7,123 nucleotides of DNA from contig JAEUIB010000325.1 in assembly GCA_016795255.1 (NCBI GenBank), positions 1 to 7,123 on the forward strand. Direction: 5' to 3'. This DNA is from Planctomycetota bacterium (GTDB lineage Bacteria; Planctomycetota; B15-G4; JADJEK01). Positions 1-6,818 of the stretch are shown here, piece by piece. The notes beneath the pieces are model-generated. The model was not told where the DNA came from. It searched no databases and saw only the letters and a program-made list of their open reading frames with translations. Within the stretch, counting starts at the first letter, position 1. Every line of letters begins with the position of its first letter. A program made the translations under genes and the position numbers.

Positions 1-1353
1 CAGGCCGCGGATCGCCGACGCGGCGATCGACACGCGCAGACGTTCGAGTTCGGCCGCGGTCGGGGGCTCGGTCGCGAGGCGCTCGAGTTCGGCATCGATC
101 GCCGCTTCGAGTTCGTCCATCGTCTTGTCGCGCGCCGGCGATGCGGTCACGGAGAACCGTCCCGGATAGCGACCGAAGCCGACCGACGCGTTGGCGCGCG
201 TCGCGACCTTCAGTTCGTCGACGAGCTTCGCGCGCAATCGTCCAGGGTTCGATCCGCCGCGCCCGCCGCGGCCGAAGCCACCGAAGCCCGAGCCGCCGTT
301 CAGCACGCGCGACGCGATCGTCAACGCGGCTTGGTCGGGATGGCCGTGCGCGGGCGCGGGCCACGCGATCGTCAACTGCGACGGGATCTCGAGCGCGACG
401 CGGAAGCGTCGTTCGCCGAGCGGCTCCGGTTCCGGCGTGATGCGCCGGCGCGGCAGCGTGCGCGACGGAATCGCGCCGAACCAGCGTTCGACGAGCGCGA
501 TCGTCTTCTCGACGTCGACGTCGCCGACCAGCGCCACGACGCAGTTGTTCGGCGCGTACCACGTCTTGAAGTACTCGAGCACTTCGTCGTGATCGGTCGC
601 GTCGATGTCCTCGGGCCAACCGACGACCGGCTGGCGATACGGATGCACGAGGTACGCGTGCGCTTCGAAGATCTCGTCGAAGCGGCCGCGCGGCTGCGAG
701 TCGACGCGCAGGCGACGCTCTTCATGCACGACGTCGCGCTCGGAGTAGAACTCGCGGAACACCGGGTTCTGGATGCGGTCGGACTCGACGCGCGCCCACA
801 CCTCGAGTTGGTTCGACGGCAGTTGGACGTAGTACTGCGTCGAGTCGTTCGACGTCGACGCGTTCAGGCCGGTGCCGCCGCAGCGCTCGTAGATCTCGGT
901 CAGTTCGTTCTTCACGACGAAGGGTTCGTGCTCGGCGCGCTTCGCCGCGATCTGCGCACGCAGCGCGTCCAGCGTCGCCGCGTCCGCGCCGTCGGCCCGC
1001 GCGCGATCGAGCTGCTTCCACAGTGCGTTCAGCGCGTCGAGCACGGGCTTCTCGGCCTCGTAGTCCGTCGTGCCGAGCGTCGTCGTGCCCTTGAACATCA
1101 TGTGTTCGAGCAGATGCGCGACGCCGGTCTGACCCTTCGGATCGTCGACGCCGCCGACTTGGAACTGCATGTACGTCGCGACGACCGGGGCATCGCCGAA
1201 CGGCACGATCAGGAATCGCATGCCGTTCGAAAGCACGTGCCGCGTGACCGGCAAGTGGACCGCGTCGTCGGCGAGGACGAAGCGCGACGGGACGAGGAAC
1301 GACACGCACGCGGCGAGAGCGCTCGCGGCGCATCGGCGCATCGAGGCGACCAT
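1..1353 (-). CDS. Secreted M16 family zinc metallopeptidase (insulinase/processing-peptidase type), 3' end outside window
   Basis: Predicted exported zinc endopeptidase that degrades peptides or processes proteins outside the cytoplasm. The frame is open from the ATG at 1353 through the left edge, giving 451 visible residues; the C-terminus is missing. Seen: a signal peptide at residues 1-28 (two Arg, hydrophobic stretch, probable cleavage VLA|DD). An LAAC lipobox-like stretch at 13-16 makes a lipoprotein possible but less likely, because the hydrophobic run continues past it. The inverted zinc motif HLLEH is at residues 80-84 (His80 and His84 ligands, Glu83 catalytic base), in the typical context GQTGVAHLLEHMMFKGT. 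The third ligand is probably Glu212 in ERDVVHEE. The conserved NASTSNDSTQYY block is at 164-175. Residues about 35-250 fit Pfam PF00675 and about 255-430 fit PF05193. The His84-Glu212 spacing is long because of a charged helical insertion (about 95-150), and residues 353-371 form a Gly-rich insertion. GGAG lies 7 nt before the ATG, which supports this start. One M16 unit would end near 480-510 aa; a two-unit protein near 900 cannot be excluded. Confidence 0.93.
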   Translation of the reverse strand, partial: MVASMRRCAASALAACVSFLVPSRFVLADDAVHLPVTRHVLSNGMRFLIVPFGDAPVVATYMQFQVGGVDDPKGQTGVAHLLEHMMFKGTTTLGTTDYEAEKPVLDALNALWKQLDRARADGADAATLDALRAQIAAKRAEHEPFVVKNELTEIYERCGGTGLNASTSNDSTQYYVQLPSNQLEVWARVESDRIQNPVFREFYSERDVVHEERRLRVDSQPRGRFDEIFEAHAYLVHPYRQPVVGWPEDIDATDHDEVLEYFKTWYAPNNCVVALVGDVDVEKTIALVERWFGAIPSRTLPRRRITPEPEPLGERRFRVALEIPSQLTIAWPAPAHGHPDQAALTIASRVLNGGSGFGGFGRGGRGGSNPGRLRAKLVDELKVATRANASVGFGRYPGRFSVTASPARDKTMDELEAAIDAELERLATEPPTAAELERLRVSIAASAIRGL

Positions 1354-1360
1354 GCTCGTT

Positions 1361-1364
1361 CTCC
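1361..1364 (-). promoter_or_regulatory. Ribosome binding site of the M16 peptidase gene
   Basis: GGAG on the minus strand sits 7 nt upstream of the ATG at 1353. A second in-frame ATG (codon 5) lies too far from it and would trim the signal peptide, so the first ATG is preferred. Confidence 0.6.
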
Positions 1365-1435
1365 GGGTAGTCGACGTGGCGCGGCCAGCGTAGCTACGCC
1401 GTCGTCCGCCCGGCATGGTTCAACGCGGCTCGGTC

Positions 1436-1467
1436 GCGCGGAACGAACCCATGGGCTCGCTCCGCGC
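1436..1467 (-). terminator. Strong 32-nt hairpin between the FG-GAP gene and the M16 gene
   Basis: The sequence is a near-perfect palindrome centred at 1451/1452. The outer arms GCGCGGA and TCCGCGC pair over 7 bp; inside them are 3 bp and then CCC/GGG around an AT centre. Only two positions mismatch as DNA (1443/1460 and 1447/1456). In minus-strand RNA both become G-U pairs, in plus-strand RNA both would be A-C clashes, so the structure is complete only in the direction in which the flanking genes are read. It begins 45 nt after the FG-GAP stop codon and ends 82 nt before the M16 start. No U-run follows, so it is not a classical intrinsic terminator. It may be a U-less terminator, an mRNA 3'-end stabiliser, or a 5'-leader structure of the M16 transcript. 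Confidence 0.5.
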
Positions 1468-1512
1468 TCTGCGTGTTTCAAGCTCGTGGTGCGCCGCGAT
1501 CCCGCGCCGTCG

Positions 1513-4047
1513 TCAACCGCCGAGCGTCCAGTCGAGGCCCTTGGTCTGCGCGGTCTGGTAGAAGCCCGTGGCGCCCGGATCGACGAACATCGCTTGGAAG
1601 TACAGATGGAGACCGCAGGTCGTCGGACCGAGCGGAACCGGCAGCACGAAGCCGCCGCTGCCGTCGAGCGGCGGCAGGTTCACGAGGAACGTCGGGGTCG
1701 CGAGCAGCGTGCCGCCGTCGAAGGCCAGTGCCGTCGGAGCGAAGCCGGCGAACAACACGACGGGACCGGCGCCGGGGAGGCCTCCCGTCAGCGTGAGGTC
1801 CGCGGTCGTGTTGAGGATCGGCGGATTCGTCGACGACAGCACGGGCACGCCGAACGTGCCGGGCTTGCCGACGCCGTAGGCCGTCGCGGTCGCGGGGGAC
1901 GCACAGCCGACGAGGTCGAACACGTACGCCGCGCCGGCGTCGGCCGCGCTCTCGTCCGCTTGGTTGCCGTTCACGCCCGTGGCGGCGCTGTTCTCGAGCA
2001 GCGCGCCGACCGCGACGGTCTGTCCGGAGATCGCCAGCGATTGGCCGAACCAGTCGTCGGCGCCGGTGTTCGACGCCTTCAAGTACGACTGCTGACTCCA
2101 CGTCGTGCCGCTGCGGCCGAACACGTACGAGGCGCCGGCGGCCGTCAGGCCGTTGTTCGCTTGATTGCCGTTGATGCCGGTGGCGTTGCTGGCTTCGCCG
2201 ATCGCGCCGACGGCGAGCGTGTTGCCGGCGAGCGAGACGCAGTAGCCGAACTCGTCGCTCGAACCGGTGTTCGACGCCTTCAGGTACGCCTGCTGACTCC
2301 ACGTCGTGCCGCTGCGCACGAAGACGTAGGCCGCGCCGGCGTTGAACGTGCCGTTGTCGGCTTGGTTGCCGCTGATGCCGGTCGCGCCGCTGTCCTCACC
2401 GTGTGCGCCGACGACGATCGTGTTCCCCGAGACGGTGACGCTGTCGCCGAACAGGTCCGCTGCGCCGGTGTTCGACGCCTTCAGGTACGCCTGCTGGCTC
2501 CACGTCGTGCCGCTGCGCACGAAGACGTAGGCCGCGCCGGCCGCGGTCACGCTGTTGTCGGCTTGATTGCCGTTGATGCCGGTCGCTTTGCTGTCTTCCC
2601 CGAACGCACCGACGACGATCGTGTCGCCCGACAGAGCGATGTGTCGCCCGAACCGATCATCGGCGCCGGGGTTCGACGCCTTCAAGTAGGCCTGTTGGGT
2701 CCACGTCGTGCCGCTGCGCACGAACACGTAGGCCGCGCCGGAACTGCTGATGCCGTTGTTCGCCTGGTTGCCGTTCACGCCGGTCGCGTTGCTGTCCTCG
2801 CCCTCGGCCCCGACGACGATCGTGTTGCCGTCGATGGCGACGGCGGAGCCGAACGAGTCGCCGATGTCCGTGGTGGACGGCTTCAGGTAGGCCTGTTGCG
2901 TCCACGTCGTGCCGCTGCGGACGAAGACGTAGGCGGCGCCGGAGTCGACCGCGGTGTTGTTCGCTTGATTGCCGTTGATGCCGGTCGCGTTGCTGTCCTC
3001 GTGCAGCGCGCCGACGACGATCGTGTCGCCCGAGATCGCGACGGACGAGCCGAACACGTCGTCGACGCCGGTGTTCGACGCCTTCAAATAGGCCTGTTGC
3101 GTCCACGTCCCGTTGTTGCGGACGAAGACGTACGCGGCGCCCGCGCCGTTCGCACCGTTGTCGGTCTGCGTGCCGTTCACGCCCGTGGCGCCGCTGTCCT
3201 CTTTCGGCGCGCTCACGACGACCGTGTTGCCCGAGATCGCGACGGACGCTCCGAACTGGTCCAGCGCGTTCGTGTTCGACGCTTTCAGGTACGCCTGCTG
3301 CGCGACCGGGTCGATCGTCAGCGGATAGATCGCGCCGGCATCGTCGACCGTCAGGCGCAAGCGCCCGCCGTGCTCGACGTCGAAGCGCGCAGGAAGCGAC
3401 GAACCCGCGGCGTCGAACACGACGAGTCCCGCGTAGGTGACGACACGCGCGCCGTCGCGGACGAAGTCGACGTCGCGGCCATCCTCGGCGACGTCCGCCG
3501 CGAGATCACCGCGCACCGACAGCGACAGCGACAACGGACCGACCGCATCCTGCGGGCGTGCTCGGATCGTGAAGCCGTGCTCGAGTCCACGCGCGTCGTT
3601 GACGTACCACTCGGTCACCACGTCGTCCCAGACGTACGCGAATCGATGCGCGTCGCGACTCATCGACTCGGGAGTGGCGAGCTCGGAGCGCACCTCGCCC
3701 CAACCGTAGTCCGCGAGTTCGAGGCCCCACGACCATCCGCCGACGTCGGGCATCGTCGTGGATCCGCGACCGTCGAACGTCGTCGTCCAGCTCTGTCCGG
3801 GATTGCGCGCCTCGAAGCCGCCGTCGACCGCGACGAGCGCATGGCGACTCGCTTCGTAGGCGGCGCGGAGTTCCACCCATTCGGTGGCGGACAGGCCCGA
3901 TGGGGCCGCGGCCGCGCGATCGTGCGCGCTCGACACCGGCGCGACCGCCGCGACGGCGACGATCGCTGCGACGACGCAGTGGAGACGGATGCACGAAGTC
4001 CACGAAGGGACGACCTTCGTGGATACGAAGTTCACCGAACCGAACAT
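1513..4047 (-). CDS. Secreted seven-bladed FG-GAP beta-propeller protein with planctomycete-type C-terminal module
   Basis: An 844-residue exported protein, probably surface-associated or extracellular; no ligand or enzymatic activity can be inferred. Seen: a signal peptide at residues 1-41 (hydrophobic stretch about 24-38, cleavage near SSA|HD). A beta-rich N-terminal domain covers about 45-249 (GWSWGLELADYGWGE, EWYVND, RGLEHGF) and closes with the YPLTIDP motif at 241-247, which commonly precedes FG-GAP arrays. Seven tandem 67-residue units fill 250-718, each running QQAYLKASNTG..D.FG..VAISG.TIVVGA, then ED(S).ATG.NGNQ, then GAAYVF. FG-GAP units are the blades of integrin-alpha-like propellers, and seven matches a complete ring. 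The tail, 719-844, contains Cys811, which may pair with Cys716, and ends LDWTLGG. Start choice: an in-frame TTG at 4137 would add 30 Arg-rich residues; the ATG at 4047 is preferred because AGGAG precedes it by 9 nt and a signal peptide follows. It lies 141 nt downstream of the lipoprotein gene and 159 nt upstream of the M16 gene. Confidence 0.9.
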   Translation of the reverse strand: MFGSVNFVSTKVVPSWTSCIRLHCVVAAIVAVAAVAPVSSAHDRAAAAPSGLSATEWVELRAAYEASRHALVAVDGGFEARNPGQSWTTTFDGRGSTTMPDVGGWSWGLELADYGWGEVRSELATPESMSRDAHRFAYVWDDVVTEWYVNDARGLEHGFTIRARPQDAVGPLSLSLSVRGDLAADVAEDGRDVDFVRDGARVVTYAGLVVFDAAGSSLPARFDVEHGGRLRLTVDDAGAIYPLTIDPVAQQAYLKASNTNALDQFGASVAISGNTVVVSAPKEDSGATGVNGTQTDNGANGAGAAYVFVRNNGTWTQQAYLKASNTGVDDVFGSSVAISGDTIVVGALHEDSNATGINGNQANNTAVDSGAAYVFVRSGTTWTQQAYLKPSTTDIGDSFGSAVAIDGNTIVVGAEGEDSNATGVNGNQANNGISSSGAAYVFVRSGTTWTQQAYLKASNPGADDRFGRHIALSGDTIVVGAFGEDSKATGINGNQADNSVTAAGAAYVFVRSGTTWSQQAYLKASNTGAADLFGDSVTVSGNTIVVGAHGEDSGATGISGNQADNGTFNAGAAYVFVRSGTTWSQQAYLKASNTGSSDEFGYCVSLAGNTLAVGAIGEASNATGINGNQANNGLTAAGASYVFGRSGTTWSQQSYLKASNTGADDWFGQSLAISGQTVAVGALLENSAATGVNGNQADESAADAGAAYVFDLVGCASPATATAYGVGKPGTFGVPVLSSTNPPILNTTADLTLTGGLPGAGPVVLFAGFAPTALAFDGGTLLATPTFLVNLPPLDGSGGFVLPVPLGPTTCGLHLYFQAMFVDPGATGFYQTAQTKGLDWTLGG
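1894..3300 (-). repeat. Seven in-register 201-bp tandem repeats coding the FG-GAP blades
   Basis: Repeat units begin (minus-strand reading) at 3300, 3099, 2898, 2697, 2496, 2295 and 2094, each exactly 201 bp, with the last ending at 1894. No unit has an insertion or deletion. The best conserved segment at DNA level encodes the junction between blades (GAAYVFVRSGTTW to QQAYLKASN) and is near-identical between several units, for example those around 2280-2340 and 2480-2540. The middle of each unit, after NGNQ, is the most variable part. Confidence 0.95.
3999..4023 (-). repeat. Perfect 10-bp inverted repeat inside the signal-peptide coding region
   Basis: Arms TCCACGAAGG (3999-4008) and CCTTCGTGGA (4014-4023) are exact reverse complements around a 5-nt loop. 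They lie 24 nt inside the FG-GAP coding sequence, over about codons 9-17. A hairpin this close to a start codon could affect translation or early elongation; that role is inference. Confidence 0.55.
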
Positions 4048-4056
4048 GGTGGCGCT

Positions 4057-4061
4057 CTCCT
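4057..4061 (-). promoter_or_regulatory. Ribosome binding site fixing the FG-GAP gene start
   Basis: AGGAG (within GAGGAGAG) on the minus strand is separated by 9 nt from the ATG at 4047. It decides against the upstream TTG at 4137. Confidence 0.65.
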
Positions 4062-4110
4062 CGACGACGCGACGGCGTCCCGGCAGGGAGGGGTCGCGCA
4101 GGTTCCTAGG

Positions 4111-4137
4111 TCGTCGGGACTGTAACCGACGAGTCAA
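4111..4137 (-). promoter_or_regulatory. Possible promoter/operator of the FG-GAP gene
   Basis: A minus-strand TTGACT (4137-4132) resembles a sigma-70 -35 hexamer, but no good -10 hexamer follows at 16-18 nt. A 7-bp dyad, TCGTCGG (4111-4117) and CCGACGA (4126-4132) with an 8-nt spacer, abuts and overlaps it by one base, as an operator might. Dyads of this size occur by chance in GC-rich DNA, so this is weak. Confidence 0.2.
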
Positions 4138-4163
4138 GCACCCCGGTTCGAGGTGAGTCGCGC

Positions 4164-4185
4164 ACCCCCCGCGGGTGTCGGGGGT
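4164..4185 (-). terminator. Possible GC-rich terminator hairpin after the lipoprotein gene
   Basis: ACCCCC (4164-4169) and GGGGGT (4180-4185) can pair over 6 bp with a 10-nt loop. The hairpin begins 3 nt after the lipoprotein stop codon at 4189. There is no U-run, and alternative pairings such as CACCC/GGGTG compete, so termination here is only plausible. Confidence 0.3.
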
Positions 4186-4188
4186 CGG

Positions 4189-6609
4189 TCAGCGCAGCGG
4201 TTCCCAGAAGAACTCGAGCCGACCCTGTCGCGACGCCTGGAAGCGCGCGTCGAAGTCGAACGCGTCGTCGAGCGGCGGCGGCGATGCGAGCCCGCTGATC
4301 GGCGGATCGAAGCCCGTCGCGTAGGTCTGGTAGACGTCACCCGATTGGTCGATCGCGAACGCGCGGACGCCGGTCGTGCCGGCGTCGACCGGCCACGCGT
4401 ACACCGTGAAGTAGAGCTCGGCGAGCTCGGGATCCACGTCGCCGCCGGCGCCGCCGCGATCGGTCTCGGGGATCGGCTGGCCGCTCTTCCCGGGCAGCAC
4501 GCACGCGTACACGTAACCGTTGCGCGTCACGCACCCCGACTCGATGTTCGCCAGCAACGAAGACAGTACCGGCGGGTTCAACCGCGTCCCGTCCGGCAGA
4601 GCGAGCGTTCCGGTGAGCTCGGCGAACGACCCGTACTCGCCGTTGCCGTCGCCGTCCCGATCCTTCGCGGCGATGACCTGGAACTGCACCTGCGCCGAAC
4701 ACACGTTGCGCAGCGTCGCGATCGCCGCGGCTTCGTTGGCCTCGACGCGTGCGCCCATCAACTTCGGGATCGCGATCGACGCGATGATCGCCAGGGCCGG
4801 CGCGCCGTTGATCGGCAGGTTCACCGCGCCGGCGCTCTCGTGGACGATGCCGTGTTCCGTCGCGCGGATCGTCGACGTCGAGTGGCCGAGGCCCATGCAG
4901 AACTCGCGGAGTTCTTCCGGCGTCGGCAGGTCGAGAGGGAGGGGGCTCGAGCCGGGTTCGTCGAACTCGCCGGTGCGCGCGAACTCGAGCATGCCTTCGA
5001 CCTCGGAGCGCGTGTCGGACGTGCCGGCGTAGAACGTGCCGGGCGCAGCGCTCGCGAGCACCGCCGCCAACGGTGCGCAACGCACGTCGGTCGACGTCGC
5101 GTTCGCGAAGATCTCTTCGAGCATGTCGCCCGACGTCGCGACGACCATCAGGCCGTCGTGGACGCCGACCGACAGATCGAGCCACGCCAGCTCGGGCACC
5201 GGCAGGCCGATCGAGACGTAGCGGAGGTCGCCGGCGCTGCGCGGCTTCAGCGCCGCGGGATTGGCTTCGAACGCCATGCCGAGGATCGACTGCGCGGCAC
5301 TCTCGTCGCGCACTTGGATCGCGAGCGCGGCGTCGTAGATGTCGCCTTGCGTCATCGCCGCAGCGAGGCTGCCGCGACTCGTGAACACGACGTTCGGTCC
5401 TAAGTTCTCGAGGATGGCCGAGCGCACGTCGAGGCCGGTCTCGTCCTCGAGTTCCGCGAGCGCGGCGTCGAATCCGGGACGCTGCTGCGCGGGAAGGTGC
5501 GAGCGAATCGAGTCGACCGCGGCCGCGAGGTCGAAGCCGAACATCACCGCCGTCTCGGCATCGGCCGGAGCGAGGCGTGCGAAGCCGACGTCGAGTGCGT
5601 CGGGGCGGAAGCACGCGGACACGACGTCGCGCCGATCCGTCGACGCGAACGCGAATTGATTGCGCAGCAGCGCACCGTCGAGCGCGAACGACGCGCTTGC
5701 GCCGATGACGCCGTCGAACCCGAGCGCCGTCAGCGTGGACGCGGCCTCGGGCCCTTGGAACTGGCGCACGAGGTCGAACAGCGGAGCCGCGTTCGCGTGG
5801 ATCTCGAGCCAAGGCAGACCGGCCGCGCTCGGCAGTGCGGTGCGGACCGGAGCGGTCGCGAAGCTCTGCGCCGCGTCGCTCGCGATGGCCTGATCGAGCG
5901 CGATCCCGGGCGTGCCGTGATGGAACAGGAACTCGATGCGGCCGTCGCGCACGCGGAGCTCGGCGCGATCGTCACCGTCGGTCAACGTGTAGTGGCCGGC
6001 CGCGACGCGCTTGCAAGCGACCGAGCTGCGCCCGCCGCTCGCGGCGCGATCGAACACCGCGGTCCACGTCTCGTCGGAGCCGCCGTGCGATGCGAGCAAC
6101 AGCCACGACGAGGCCGGGCCCGATTCGGTCATGCGCGTCGGATCGATGCCGAGCAACGCGACGACGAGATCCCCGCGCAACGACATCAGGGCTTCGACGA
6201 GCGGGCGCTCCGACGCGCTGAGCGCGGGGCGGAGGATCGCCGAGAGGCTCGCGAGAGGATCGACGACGGCTTGCGCGGCGGCCTTCATCCCGGCGCGCTC
6301 GAGGCCCTGGACCAGCGCCGATTCCTTCCAAGCGCTTTCGGCGGCGCGGAACGTCGGCCAACGTGCGACGACCAGCGCGTCCGCCGGCACCAGTTCCAGC
6401 AGGCCAGCGGACCGTCCGGCGTTCGTGCTCGTCACGCCAGCCGCAGGATGCTCGGTCGCGTCGGCGGCGATCCCGGCTTGCGTGACCTTCGGCTTCTTCG
6501 ACGGCTTGTTGGCGGCGACCGGTGCGCTCGAGTCACCGTCGGAGCACGTCGAAAGCACACAAGCGAGGGCGCTGACGGAAAGCCAGCGCGCGAGGGCAGA
6601 GCGGTGCAT
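4189..6609 (-). CDS. Predicted lipoprotein with DUF3352-like body and pilin/DUF2950-like C-terminal module
   Basis: An 806-residue envelope protein of unknown function. Seen: a short signal peptide, MHRSALARWLSVSALACVLS, ending in a lipobox-like LSTC with Cys22 as likely lipid anchor, then a Ser/Lys-rich linker to about residue 65. Residues about 70-590 begin LLELVPADALVVARWPTF and alternate helices and strands, as I recall for DUF3352-like planctomycete proteins. At 605-645 lies a helix closely resembling the body of a type IV pilin/pseudopilin N-terminal helix (AIIASIAIPKLMGARVEANE, then AAAIATLRNV), without the GFTLIE processing site. It is followed by an Asp-rich, possibly calcium-binding loop at 650-660 (DRDGDGNGEYG). 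A closing block, FTVYAWPV (about 734-741) with TGVRAFAIDQSGDVYQT, resembles DUF2950 proteins. Start choice: the frame is open upstream to 6924, but only the ATG at 6609 gives an export signal; no Shine-Dalgarno sequence precedes it. Family names are from memory and untested. Confidence 0.85.
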   Translation of the reverse strand: MHRSALARWLSVSALACVLSTCSDGDSSAPVAANKPSKKPKVTQAGIAADATEHPAAGVTSTNAGRSAGLLELVPADALVVARWPTFRAAESAWKESALVQGLERAGMKAAAQAVVDPLASLSAILRPALSASERPLVEALMSLRGDLVVALLGIDPTRMTESGPASSWLLLASHGGSDETWTAVFDRAASGGRSSVACKRVAAGHYTLTDGDDRAELRVRDGRIEFLFHHGTPGIALDQAIASDAAQSFATAPVRTALPSAAGLPWLEIHANAAPLFDLVRQFQGPEAASTLTALGFDGVIGASASFALDGALLRNQFAFASTDRRDVVSACFRPDALDVGFARLAPADAETAVMFGFDLAAAVDSIRSHLPAQQRPGFDAALAELEDETGLDVRSAILENLGPNVVFTSRGSLAAAMTQGDIYDAALAIQVRDESAAQSILGMAFEANPAALKPRSAGDLRYVSIGLPVPELAWLDLSVGVHDGLMVVATSGDMLEEIFANATSTDVRCAPLAAVLASAAPGTFYAGTSDTRSEVEGMLEFARTGEFDEPGSSPLPLDLPTPEELREFCMGLGHSTSTIRATEHGIVHESAGAVNLPINGAPALAIIASIAIPKLMGARVEANEAAAIATLRNVCSAQVQFQVIAAKDRDGDGNGEYGSFAELTGTLALPDGTRLNPPVLSSLLANIESGCVTRNGYVYACVLPGKSGQPIPETDRGGAGGDVDPELAELYFTVYAWPVDAGTTGVRAFAIDQSGDVYQTYATGFDPPISGLASPPPLDDAFDFDARFQASRQGRLEFFWEPLR

Positions 6610-6818
6610 GGGAGGATCCCGAGTTCTGGAACGGTTCGGATCAGGACGAAATCGGGACTGCATCGACGCGCGGTCGCGCCCGCACGAGCCCGAACCCCCA
6701 GGACCGACGAACTCTGAGCGGGAACTTCGAGCGAGGCTGGAGTCGCCGGCACCGTTCTTCCGCAGCTCGCGCCCAGGTCCGGTCGCAACCCAAGCCTCAG
6801 GCGCCACATCACCCGCGT

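Noticed and set aside
1478..2302. Minus-strand frame of 274 codons within the FG-GAP gene, and similar frames at 2657-3106 and 4337-5812
   Set aside because: These are out-of-frame readings of the real genes; their Arg-rich repeats follow the DNA repeat and not a protein family.
1894..3300. CRISPR-like array suggested by regular 201-bp periodicity
   Set aside because: The whole array is one coding frame with whole-unit homology; there are no short repeats separated by unique spacers.
331..4125. A 1264-codon plus-strand open frame covering most of the M16 and FG-GAP genes
   Set aside because: It is antisense to two well-supported genes and its Arg/Ala/Val-rich product shows no domain. Its internal repetition mirrors the 201-bp FG-GAP repeats, and long antisense frames are expected in DNA this GC-rich.
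4048..4137. N-terminal extension of the FG-GAP protein from a TTG at 4137
   Set aside because: The 30 added residues are Arg-rich and would bury the signal peptide; a good ribosome binding site fits the ATG at 4047.
4153..5403. Plus-strand open frame of 416 codons, and a similar one at 5497-6717
   Set aside because: Both are antisense to the lipoprotein gene, Arg-rich, without recognisable motifs or a credible ribosome binding site.
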